Assembly: GCF_010725485.1 (NCBI RefSeq)
Contig: NZ_AP022598.1
Coordinates: 2,480,001-2,544,000 of the forward strand
DNA length: 64,000 nt
Direction of reading: 5' to 3'
DNA from: Mycolicibacterium parafortuitum
GTDB taxonomy: Bacteria; Actinomycetota; Actinomycetes; Mycobacteriales; Mycobacteriaceae
In this document: one piece after another, positions 26,345-33,137 of the stretch
How positions within the stretch are numbered: the first letter of the stretch is position 1
Layout of the letters: the number at the start of each line of letters is the position of its first letter
Made by a program: the position numbers and the translations under genes
The notes under the pieces: generated by a model
Seen by the model: only the letters and a program-made list of their open reading frames with translations
Database searches by the model: none
What the model was told of the DNA's origin: nothing

Positions 26345-27079
26345 TTAGTCCGAGAAGATCTCGCGGTTGACCGTGTGCAGATACGGGATGGCCAGGAACG
26401 GGGTGATGTAGAAGATGTCGTAGAGCCACCAGCCGATGACCGGGAACACGACGCCGGCGTAGCGCACGTCGGCGTACATGGTCATGTTGAACACGTAGAG
26501 GCACCAGATGAGCACGCCCATCCAGCAGGTGATGATCATCCACTGGTGACCCCAGCGCTTCATCTGCAGGAAGCCGATCGCCGCGGCGCAGCGCATCGCG
26601 AAGACGGTCAGGATCATGCCGAACACCATCGACTTCTCACCCGGTGCGGCGGCGCCGCCGATCCAGGCTTCGTTGTAGTGCCAGAAGTAGCCCGCGTCGA
26701 ACATCGCGCCCCATCCGACCATCAGCACCCGGTTGATCAGGGTGTGGTTGGCGACCAGATCCAATGCCCACCCGAGGCTGTTGAGCATCCCGTCGATGAG
26801 CACCAGATACCCGATGAGCGTGACGATCATCGGCCGCACCGACAGTCCGGCCCGCAGCGCCTGACGCTGCAGCCACACTCCGCGCATGAAGATCGGAAGC
26901 CCGATCAGCCCCGGCGCCCACATCCCCATCAGCGCGGCGCCGGCGATCATCCACTTGTCGGCGCGGCGCTGGGCCTGACGTGACTCCTCGTGGTGCTCTT
27001 CGAGGTTCACCGACCCGGTGACTGGAACGGACGCGGTGACCTTCGGGGCCGACTTGCGGTTGAGCAGTGGGATGTTCAC
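26345..27079 (-). CDS. Six-helix membrane protein B (twin of the operon's first gene)
   Basis: This 244-residue protein has about six membrane helices. I chose the GTG at 27079, which overlaps the micro-protein stop (GTGA) and gives MNIPLLNRK, matching MNLPALNRG of its twin at 30314-31045. From about residue 110 the two are almost identical. Conserved polar residues sit in or beside the helices: ANHT, WHYNEAWIGG, RWGHQWMIITCW, YLHTVNREIF. Four His, a Glu and an Asn are therefore available as metal or quinone ligands, and no known heme motif is present. The family is not recognised. Given the NorQ/NorD-like partners, I infer a metal-dependent membrane enzyme or complex subunit. Confidence 0.85.
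   Translation of the reverse strand: MNIPLLNRKSAPKVTASVPVTGSVNLEEHHEESRQAQRRADKWMIAGAALMGMWAPGLIGLPIFMRGVWLQRQALRAGLSVRPMIVTLIGYLVLIDGMLNSLGWALDLVANHTLINRVLMVGWGAMFDAGYFWHYNEAWIGGAAAPGEKSMVFGMILTVFAMRCAAAIGFLQMKRWGHQWMIITCWMGVLIWCLYVFNMTMYADVRYAGVVFPVIGWWLYDIFYITPFLAIPYLHTVNREIFSD
26382..26431. repeat. 50-bp exact repeat, copy 1 (within membrane protein B)
   Basis: These 50 bases recur exactly at 30351-30400, inside the twin gene. Similarity continues at roughly nine bases in ten over about the first 290 bases of both genes as numbered on the plus strand. It is a gene duplication kept similar by conversion or recency. Confidence 0.9.
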
Positions 27080-27207
27080 AGATCCCACCAGCCGCGGGTG
27101 AACGACATGTACAGCTGGATCAAGAACATCGTCAGCAGGTATCCGTAGATCACGACCTGCAGGATGATCAGTGCCTTCTTGCGGTTCTTTTCCTTCTGAT
27201 CGACCAT
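27076..27207 (-). CDS. Membrane micro-protein, 43 residues
   Basis: ATG at 27207 opens a 43-residue frame: a basic head (MVDQKEKNRKKA), one membrane helix (LIILQVVIYGYLLTMFLIQL) and a short tail ending SFTRGWWDL. It fits exactly between the ATPase gene (15 bases) and membrane protein B (GTGA overlap), with GGAAGGAAC upstream as ribosome site. Size and place recall NorF-like or oxidase micro-subunits that stabilise membrane complexes. It would be missed by a 60-residue cut-off. Confidence 0.75.
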   Translation of the reverse strand: MVDQKEKNRKKALIILQVVIYGYLLTMFLIQLYMSFTRGWWDL

Positions 27208-27222
27208 CTCGTCGGTTCCTTC

Positions 27223-28026
27223 CTAACGGTTCGGGCTCTGGCTGTCGGCGCCGGCGAGGCTGGCCGCGGCCACCTCGCGCAGGCCTTCGGAGAGCGCACC
27301 GTCGCTGGACAGCGGTGCGAGTACGCAGGCCTCAGCCGCCTCCAGTTCCGTTGCCCCGGCGGCGATCAGCTGTGCCGCGGTGACCAGCACGCGGGTCGAG
27401 GGCGGTTCGTAGTGGAACGCTTCGTCGGCGGTGCGGATCGCGGTGGCACAGCGGACCAGTCGCTCGGCGGCGGCCAGGTCGATACCGGCCTCGGCGACGA
27501 TCACGTCCGCTTCCCGGTCCGGCGGCAGGTAGTCCATCGCCAGCGTCACGAATCGCTGCCGGAACGACGGTTTGAGCTCCTTGAGGGAGCTGCGGTAGGC
27601 GGGGTTGTAGGAACACACCAGCATGAAGTTCTCGGGCGCCTGGACCACCTCGCCGGCACGGTCGAGATACAGCGTGCGCCGGTGGTCGGTCAGCGAGTGC
27701 AGCACTGCCAGCGAGTCGTGGCGGGCCTCGACGACCTCGTCGAGGTAGCAGATCGCGCCGGCTTTCACCGCTCTGGTCAGCGGGCCGTCGGTCCACACCA
27801 CGTCCCCGCCGGTGACGATGAACCGCCCGACGAGGTCGGAGCTGGTCAGGTCGTCGTGGCAGCTGATGGTCACCACGGGGCGGCCGAGAAGCAGCCCCAT
27901 GTGTTCGACCAGGCGGGTCTTGCCGCAGCCGGTGGGCCCGGTCAGCATCACCGGCAGGCGCTGCCGGTAGGCCTGCTCGAAGAGTTGCACCTCGTTGCCG
28001 TTGGCGAGGTATGTCTGGTCGGTCAT
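27223..28026 (-). CDS. MoxR-family AAA+ ATPase of NorQ/CbbQ type
   Basis: This 267-residue AAA+ protein has Walker A GPTGCGKT (residues 30-37), Walker B AICYLDEV (91-98), and sensor and arginine-finger regions in MLVCSYNPAYRSS and PSFRQRFV. The sequence style (QLFEQAYRQRLPVMLTGPTG; GDVVWTDGPLTRAV) is that of NorQ/CbbQ. Such ATPases work with a VWA protein to insert non-heme iron into nitric oxide reductase or to reactivate Rubisco. Neither norB nor Rubisco is in the window. It overlaps the upstream VWA gene by ATGA, the classical pair. Its client here is most likely one of the neighbouring membrane proteins. Confidence 0.92.
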   Translation of the reverse strand: MTDQTYLANGNEVQLFEQAYRQRLPVMLTGPTGCGKTRLVEHMGLLLGRPVVTISCHDDLTSSDLVGRFIVTGGDVVWTDGPLTRAVKAGAICYLDEVVEARHDSLAVLHSLTDHRRTLYLDRAGEVVQAPENFMLVCSYNPAYRSSLKELKPSFRQRFVTLAMDYLPPDREADVIVAEAGIDLAAAERLVRCATAIRTADEAFHYEPPSTRVLVTAAQLIAAGATELEAAEACVLAPLSSDGALSEGLREVAAASLAGADSQSPNR

Positions 28027-29555
28027 GCTGCCACCAGCTCCTTGTGGACATGGGCGAGGACACGGGGAAGGTCCTCGATGCGGCGGATACGTTGAGAACG
28101 CTTGGGGCCGAACACTTCCGGCAATGGGTCGACACGCACCGGGCCGATCCCGACGTAGTACATCGACACCCCGGCGTCGCGCGCCTCCTCGACGGCGTGC
28201 GCGGCGTCGGCCCAGGCGTAGCGGCCCTCGTAGCCTTCGTCGGAGATCAATCCGTCGCCGATCACGATGAGCAGCCGGCGTTCGGAGGGTTGCGCGAGCA
28301 GCCTGCTGGTCAGGTGGCGCAGGGGGGCACCGAGCCGGGTGTAGCCGCCGGTGGCCAGGCCCAGGCTGCCGGGTGGGACGAACCGGCGCTCGGAGAAGTC
28401 CTTGAGGCAGGTCACCTCGACGCGGTGGCGGGTGTTGCCGGTGAACACGAAGATGCCGTGGCGTTCACGCGCGCTGGTCATCGCCCGCGACAGCGCATCG
28501 GCGCAGGCGAGTTCAAGCTTGAAGACGGTGCCACCGTGCACGCCGAGCGACGAGCTACCGTCGAGCAGTAGCGCCGAGGTGACGTCGCGGCTGGCGGGTA
28601 GTAGTTCACGGAAGATCCTGGGTTCGACGGCCTCTCCGGTGGCCACGTCGATGTAGTGGCCGACGTACTGGTCGACGTCGAGGTCGGACCCGTCCTCCAG
28701 GCGGTTCTTCATCGCGCGGTGGGTGTCCTTCTCGAACCACCTGCGCACGTCGACGGCGACCGCCGCGGTGCCGCCGGCGCGACCCTCGTGGGGGCGTTCC
28801 AGGACGGCGACGTGATCGGGCATGAAGCTGTCGGTCCACGCGTTCCATTCCGGGTAGGGGATGCCCGGGCGGTGTTCGGGGGTGATGTCGAGGTCGTTGT
28901 CCTGCGGTCGGCTCGGCGGGGGCAGGTTCGGGTTGCGGACACCGCCGTCACCGCCCGCGGGTACGGAATGTGGTTGCGGGGCCCGCTTCTGGCTGGTGGT
29001 CCACGGGAGACGGCCGAATGAGCGGCGCAGCTTGTCGGTCAGTCCCTGCGGCACCGTGTACGCCCGCGGTAGACGCCCGATCAGCGGGTCGACCGCCAGG
29101 TCCGCACCGGTGCGTGCCAGCGCGATGGCGCGGTCGAGCATCTGCCTGCCGTCGGTGTCCGCGTCGGCGGGGGTGAGATCGGGTAGTACACGAGCGAACT
29201 CGGGAAGCAGACCCGGCCACGCAGTGGCGATCCAGCCGAGCGCGACACCCGCTTCGACGAGGTGCAGTGCGGTGAGCTCCCGCGCGGACAGTTCGTTGAG
29301 GCGGTAGTCGGTGACTCTTTCCTTCGACGGTGCGCACTGCAGGGCCACACCGCAGGTCAGTGTGCGACGGTTCCAGTCCCGCGCCCGCACCGGGTACGGG
29401 ACGTGCACGACGTCGAGCATCGAGCTCAGACCGAACTCACGCTGCTGCCCGGTGACCAGGTGCGCGCCGGTGCGACGCTGCCGGCTGAGGGCGACCGCGG
29501 TCAGTGAACAGCTGCGCTCGACCGCCATCGCGTGGGCATCGGAGAGTTCGGGCAT
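28023..29555 (-). CDS. NorD/CbbO-like VWA-domain protein
   Basis: This 510-residue protein has a helical N-terminal half, a Pro-rich linker and a C-terminal von Willebrand A domain. The metal-ion site DGSSS (Asp332-x-Ser-x-Ser) sits in ALLLDGSSSLG, and further site residues lie in TGGYTRLG and IVIGDGLISDEG. It starts at ATG 29555, 14 bases after the 35-residue micro-protein; a longer open frame upstream runs through that micro-gene and is rejected. It partners with the NorQ-type ATPase. VWA partners of MoxR proteins bind the client and couple it to the ATPase ring, so this protein decides specificity. Confidence 0.9.
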   Translation of the reverse strand: MPELSDAHAMAVERSCSLTAVALSRQRRTGAHLVTGQQREFGLSSMLDVVHVPYPVRARDWNRRTLTCGVALQCAPSKERVTDYRLNELSARELTALHLVEAGVALGWIATAWPGLLPEFARVLPDLTPADADTDGRQMLDRAIALARTGADLAVDPLIGRLPRAYTVPQGLTDKLRRSFGRLPWTTSQKRAPQPHSVPAGGDGGVRNPNLPPPSRPQDNDLDITPEHRPGIPYPEWNAWTDSFMPDHVAVLERPHEGRAGGTAAVAVDVRRWFEKDTHRAMKNRLEDGSDLDVDQYVGHYIDVATGEAVEPRIFRELLPASRDVTSALLLDGSSSLGVHGGTVFKLELACADALSRAMTSARERHGIFVFTGNTRHRVEVTCLKDFSERRFVPPGSLGLATGGYTRLGAPLRHLTSRLLAQPSERRLLIVIGDGLISDEGYEGRYAWADAAHAVEEARDAGVSMYYVGIGPVRVDPLPEVFGPKRSQRIRRIEDLPRVLAHVHKELVAA

Positions 29556-29569
29556 CGGTGTCGTCGCGC

Positions 29570-29677
29570 TCAGAAGGTGCCGATGTTGGAGAACATCCAG
29601 TACCAGAACCAGATGATGAGTCCGGTGCCGCCCCAGGCGGCAACGTAGCGCAGGATTTCCCAGATCCATCCTGTCAT
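29570..29677 (-). CDS. Membrane micro-protein, 35 residues
   Basis: ATG 29677 opens 35 codons: MTGWIWEILRYVAAWGGTGL followed by IIWFWYWMFSNIGTF. It has five Trp residues and one membrane helix. A strong ribosome site, GAGGAGAA, lies 6 bases upstream. It stands 31 bases after the TetR stop and 14 bases before the VWA start, on the operon strand. Trp-rich single helices of this size are found as small subunits of oxidases and photosystems. Function unknown. Confidence 0.75.
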   Translation of the reverse strand: MTGWIWEILRYVAAWGGTGLIIWFWYWMFSNIGTF

Positions 29678-29708
29678 GTCAATTCTCCTCGGGCGTAGGA
29701 TGCTTCGG

Positions 29709-30311
29709 TCATCTGGCCTCCAGTCCTCGTCGGGCGGTGGTGATCAGGTTGGCCAGCATCGCGTCGCGGATGTCACCGCGGGTGACGGTGGTCAGCACTC
29801 CGTAGATGCCGAGTAGGAAGAACGCCGCGCTGTAGAACGCGTCGATCTCGGGCTGGATCTCGCCGTCGCCGCGGGCTCGCTCGATCTCACCGACCAGCAG
29901 CACGATCAACGGGTGATCCGACCACTCGTCGCTGCTCGGCCGGGTGGGCGAGAAGTGCAGCGCCAGCAGCTCTTTGAACAGCAGCGCGCCGAATCTCTGC
30001 TCAAGCCCCGAGATCAGCACGACCATCTTCGTCAGCGCGGAGCCCAGATCGTGCGCGGAGTCAAGATACCGGGCGAAGTCGGCGGCCATCCGCGCCTCCT
30101 CACGCTGTTCCAGCTCCAGCAGGACGTGCTCCTTGCTCGGGAAGTGGAAGAAGAAGGTGCCGTGCGCGACGCCGGCAGCCGACACGATCGCGCCCACATC
30201 GGCGCCCGCCATACCCGAGGCCTGGAACTCGGCGATCGCGGCGCCGAGGATCCGTTCGCGTGTCTGTAGTCGGCGCAGCTCCCGTGCGGTCTGGCGTACC
30301 TGTGGGCTCAT
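29709..30311 (-). CDS. TetR-family regulator inside the operon
   Basis: This 200-residue protein has an N-terminal TetR helix-turn-helix (RERILGAAIAEFQASG, then VSAAGVAHGTFFFHFPSKEH) and a helical ligand domain. It starts at ATG 30311, 2 bases after the stop of membrane protein A, so it is the second gene of the operon. It is the best candidate to bind the palindrome at 31046-31069, in which case the operon is self-regulated. The C-terminal half (DEWSDHPLIVLLVGEIERARG) may hold a hydrophobic inducer. Confidence 0.92.
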   Translation of the reverse strand: MSPQVRQTARELRRLQTRERILGAAIAEFQASGMAGADVGAIVSAAGVAHGTFFFHFPSKEHVLLELEQREEARMAADFARYLDSAHDLGSALTKMVVLISGLEQRFGALLFKELLALHFSPTRPSSDEWSDHPLIVLLVGEIERARGDGEIQPEIDAFYSAAFFLLGIYGVLTTVTRGDIRDAMLANLITTARRGLEAR

Positions 30312-30313
30312 GG

Positions 30314-31045
30314 TCAGTCCGTGAAGATCTCGCGGTTGACCGAATGCAGGTACGGGATGGCCAGGAACGGGGTGATGTAGAAGATGTCGTAGAGCCACCA
30401 CCCGACCACGGGCAGGACGACCCCGGCATAGCGCACGTCGGCGTACATCGTCATGTTGAACACGTACAGGCACCAGATCACGATGCCCATCCAGCAGGTG
30501 ATGATCATCCACTGATGACCCCAGCGCTTCATCTGCAGGAAGCCGATGCCCGCGGCGATGCGCATCGTGAACACGGTCAGGATCATCCCGACCTCCATCG
30601 CCTTCTCTGCCGGTCCCGCGGCTCCACCGATCCAGAGTTCGTTGTAGTGCCAGAAGTATCCGGCGTCGAACATCGCGCCCCAGCCGTTCAACAGGATTCG
30701 GGCCAGGATGGTGTGATTGGCGAAGGTGTCGAGGGCCCAGCCCACGGTGTTGATCGCGGCATCGATGATGACCAGATAGCCGATCAGCGTGATCAGCATC
30801 GGACGGACCGACAGCCCGTCGCGCTGTGCTTTGCGCAGTAGCCACACCCCGCGCAGGAACAGCGGCAGTCCGAAGATCCCCAGCGCCGCGGTGCCGATCA
30901 GCAGGCTGCCGGAGATGAGCCATTTGTCGGCCTGCCGCTGTGCGAGCCGGGACGCTTCCATGTGTTCGTCGAGGCCACTGGCCGACGCGCGCACCGGGGG
31001 ATCGCTGCTGCGACCACGCCCGCGGTTCAGCGCCGGCAGGTTCAT
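30314..31045 (-). CDS. Six-helix membrane protein A, first gene of the NorQ/P450 operon
   Basis: This 243-residue protein is the twin of the gene at 26345-27079. Hydrophilic N-terminal 45 residues (MNLPALNRGRGRSS) are followed by about six helices. The same buried polar motifs appear: ANHT, WHYNELWIGG, RWGHQWMIITCW, YLHSVNREIF. The N-terminal 100 residues differ more than the rest, suggesting the two form a pseudo-dimer or have split roles. The ATG at 31045 touches the 24-bp palindrome, so RNA must begin within or just before it. Family not recognised. A membrane metallo-enzyme subunit is my inference from the conserved His and Glu and the NorQ/NorD-like neighbours. Confidence 0.85.
   Translation of the reverse strand: MNLPALNRGRGRSSDPPVRASASGLDEHMEASRLAQRQADKWLISGSLLIGTAALGIFGLPLFLRGVWLLRKAQRDGLSVRPMLITLIGYLVIIDAAINTVGWALDTFANHTILARILLNGWGAMFDAGYFWHYNELWIGGAAGPAEKAMEVGMILTVFTMRIAAGIGFLQMKRWGHQWMIITCWMGIVIWCLYVFNMTMYADVRYAGVVLPVVGWWLYDIFYITPFLAIPYLHSVNREIFTD
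30351..30400. repeat. 50-bp exact repeat, copy 2 (within membrane protein A)
   Basis: This is the exact counterpart of 26382-26431. It lies in the region coding for the last membrane helix and the conserved YLHSVN end. Confidence 0.9.
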
Positions 31046-31080
31046 GGATACTGACTATAGTCAGTATCCTGACTCAGTCA
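31046..31080 (-). promoter_or_regulatory. Perfect 24-bp palindrome plus half-spaced copy, probable TetR operator
   Basis: GGATACTGACTATAGTCAGTATCC (31046-31069) is a perfect palindrome directly touching the start codon of membrane protein A. A second copy of its core with shorter spacing, TGACTCAGTCA, follows at 31070-31080. The shared core is TGACT-N-AGTCA with 0-2 central bases. Binding would block transcription of the minus-strand operon. The TetR encoded as its second gene is the natural candidate. Confidence 0.75.
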
Positions 31081-31100
31081 ACATCCCTCCGCATCGGCCC

Positions 31101-31158
31101 CGAGCAGACGTGAGATCGCGTTAATTCACCTCTGGATACGCGAGTTTGCGTCTGCTCG
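31101..31158. repeat. Inverted repeat of the CGAGCAGAC family in a divergent promoter region
   Basis: Arms 31101-31120 and 31139-31158 pair at 16 of 20 positions. Unlike the other members it lies between two divergent starts, so it cannot end either gene. It may be a mobile remnant or a structural site. Confidence 0.6.
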
Positions 31159-31193
31159 CGCCGGTAGCGCGCCCTTGATCCGTTCCTGTCTAT

Positions 31194-31205
31194 TGACTTA
31201 AGTCA
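31194..31205 (+). promoter_or_regulatory. Palindrome TGACTTAAGTCA before the SDR gene, second operator of the same type
   Basis: A perfect 12-bp palindrome has the same TGACT...AGTCA halves as the operator at 31046. It sits 44 bases before the GTG of the SDR gene, which suggests that the divergent pair answers to the same regulator. Confidence 0.65.
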
Positions 31206-31248
31206 GGGCTAGTCGTTAGATGGGCTCACCTCGATGAGGAGGAACCAC

Positions 31249-32037
31249 GTGGCGCTCGAACAGTTCAACCTGGACGGACAGGTCGCGATCGTGACCGGCG
31301 CGGGCAAAGGCGTCGGCCAGGGGATCGCGCGGGTGCTGGCGGAGGCAGGTGCCACCGTAGTCGGCACCGCAAGAACGGAATCCGACATCGTCGCGACCAT
31401 CGCGGGGATCGAGGAGTCCGGCGGTAAGGGCCTGGCGCTGGTCGCTGACGCGATGAGCAGACCCGACGGCGAACGTGTCGTCGGCACGGCCGTCGACACG
31501 TTCGGCCGGATCGACATCCTGGTCAACAACGTCGGCGGGTCCACCTACGCGCGCTTCCTCGACATCACCGACGAGGACTTCCGGCACACGTTCGACTGGT
31601 GCGTCACCTCGGCCTTCATCATGAGCCAGCTGGCGGCGCCGCACATGCTCGACGCCGGGCACGGGTCGATCATCAACATCTCGTCGGGCTCGGCCAGGTT
31701 CGGCATCCGGGCGTTGACCGCCTACTGCGTCGCCAAGGGCGGCCTGGAGGCGTTGACCCGCGCGATGGCACAGGAACTGGCGCCGAAGATCCGGGTGAAC
31801 GCGATCGCGCTCGGCTCCTTCGCGACCGACGGTCTGCAGGGCAGCCTCGACATGATGCCGGGGTCCCTGGAGAAGATGATGGAGTCCACTCCGTTGCACC
31901 GGCTCGGCAACGTCGAGGACCTCGGCAGGTTGTGTGTGTACCTGTCCACCCGCGACTGCTATGCCACCAACGCGATCTTCCATGTCGACGGCGGTATCGA
32001 CTCGAACAACTCGCCGCTGCCCATCCCCGACTACTGA
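31249..32037 (+). CDS. Short-chain dehydrogenase/reductase
   Basis: This 262-residue classical SDR has cofactor site VTGAGKGVGQGIA, NNVGG, and the catalytic Ser with YCVAKGG (Tyr-x-x-x-Lys). I use the GTG at 31249: AGGAGGAA lies 6 bases before it, whereas an ATG at 31234 would place that ribosome site inside the gene. It diverges from the membrane-protein operon and is followed after 16 bases by a DapB-like dehydrogenase. The acidic residue after the second strand (ARTESD) does not settle NAD versus NADP. Substrate unknown. Confidence 0.9.
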   Translation: MALEQFNLDGQVAIVTGAGKGVGQGIARVLAEAGATVVGTARTESDIVATIAGIEESGGKGLALVADAMSRPDGERVVGTAVDTFGRIDILVNNVGGSTYARFLDITDEDFRHTFDWCVTSAFIMSQLAAPHMLDAGHGSIINISSGSARFGIRALTAYCVAKGGLEALTRAMAQELAPKIRVNAIALGSFATDGLQGSLDMMPGSLEKMMESTPLHRLGNVEDLGRLCVYLSTRDCYATNAIFHVDGGIDSNNSPLPIPDY

Positions 32038-32053
32038 GCGGAACGGTGTCCCA

Positions 32054-33127
32054 GTGCGCAGAGTGGTTCAGTTCTCGACCGGCAACGTCGGGCAGCATTC
32101 GCTGCGCGCGGTGATCGGCCGCCCCGATCTGGAACTGGTCGGCGTGCACGCCGCGAACCCGGGGAAGATCGGTAAGGATGCCGCGCAACTGTGCGGGCTG
32201 ACGGAGCCGACGGGAGTGCTTGCCACCGACGACCTGGACGCGCTGATCGCGTTGCGGCCCGACTGCGTGGTGTACACCGCGCTCGGGGAGACGCGGCCGA
32301 TGGAGGCCCTCGAGCAGATGTGCACGATCCTGGCCGCCGGGATCAACGTCGTGGGCACCTCGATGGTGTGGCTGGTGACCCCGCGGCAGCTCGACGACTG
32401 GCTGCGGGTTCCCCTCGAAGAGGCGTGCGCCAAGGGGAATTCGTCGCTGTACGTCAACGGCATCGACCCCGGGTACTCCGGTGACACCGCGGTGCACGCC
32501 GCACTGAGCCTGGTGACGCGCGCCGAGTCCGTGACGATCAAAGAGGTCTTCGACTACGGCAACTACGACGACGCCGAATACACCGGTGCCGCGATGGGAT
32601 TCGGAACCGCACCCGACGACGACCTGCCGATGGCGTTCCTGCCCGGGGTCATCGTCGCGATGTTCGGCGGCCTCGTGCGCAACCTCGCCGCCGCGCTCGG
32701 TGTCGAACTCGACGACGTGCGGCAGAGGTTCGAGCCGTGGTACACCCCGGAGCGCATCGAATGCGCGATGATGACCGTCGAACCGGGCCGGCTGGCCGGT
32801 GTGCGTTTCGCGGCCGAGGGCGTGCGCGACGATCGCCCCGTGATCACCGTCGAGCACACCACCCGGCTGACCCCGGCGGCGGCGCCGGATTGGGAGTACC
32901 CGCCGAACGGGCTGGACGGCGTGCACATGGTGATCGTCGAGGGCGAACCGCGCATCGAGTTGACGACGCATCTGTCGCACCCGGTGCTCGACGTCACCGA
33001 GGCGGGGTGTGTCTCGACCGCCGCACGCGCGGTCAACGCGATCGACTGGGTGTGCGATGCGCCCGCGGGTTTGATTGCGCTGGAGGACATCCCGCCGACG
33101 GCGATGATCCGCGGCCTGATGTGGTGA
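32054..33127 (+). CDS. DapB-like NAD(P)H-dependent dehydrogenase, copy 2
   Basis: This 357-residue paralogue of the gene at 23592-24650 has Rossmann motif QFSTGNVGQHSLRAV, AGINVVGTSMVWL and NGIDPGYSGDTAVHAALS. It starts at GTG 32054 just after the SDR. Copies in both divergent operons that share an operator type suggest two related oxidations in one route. The stop faces the EAL gene with 10 bases between. Confidence 0.85.
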   Translation: MRRVVQFSTGNVGQHSLRAVIGRPDLELVGVHAANPGKIGKDAAQLCGLTEPTGVLATDDLDALIALRPDCVVYTALGETRPMEALEQMCTILAAGINVVGTSMVWLVTPRQLDDWLRVPLEEACAKGNSSLYVNGIDPGYSGDTAVHAALSLVTRAESVTIKEVFDYGNYDDAEYTGAAMGFGTAPDDDLPMAFLPGVIVAMFGGLVRNLAAALGVELDDVRQRFEPWYTPERIECAMMTVEPGRLAGVRFAAEGVRDDRPVITVEHTTRLTPAAAPDWEYPPNGLDGVHMVIVEGEPRIELTTHLSHPVLDVTEAGCVSTAARAVNAIDWVCDAPAGLIALEDIPPTAMIRGLMW

Positions 33128-33137
33128 GTGCGTCCGG

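Noticed and set aside
25914..26543. N-terminal extension of the P450 frame by about 210 residues
   Set aside because: That part is out of frame over the one-helix protein and membrane protein B, which have coherent hydrophobic patterns; the GTG at 25913 gives the normal P450 length.
27223..29555. Nitric oxide reductase locus
   Set aside because: NorQ- and NorD-like genes are present, but no norB or norC with heme ligands was found anywhere in the window.
29556..29669. Longer start for the VWA protein
   Set aside because: It would read through the 35-codon micro-gene in another frame; the micro-gene has a strong ribosome site and a clean membrane helix.
31101..31158. Terminator call for the third CGAGCAGAC element
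   Set aside because: It lies between two divergent start codons, so it cannot end either transcript; kept as a repeat only.
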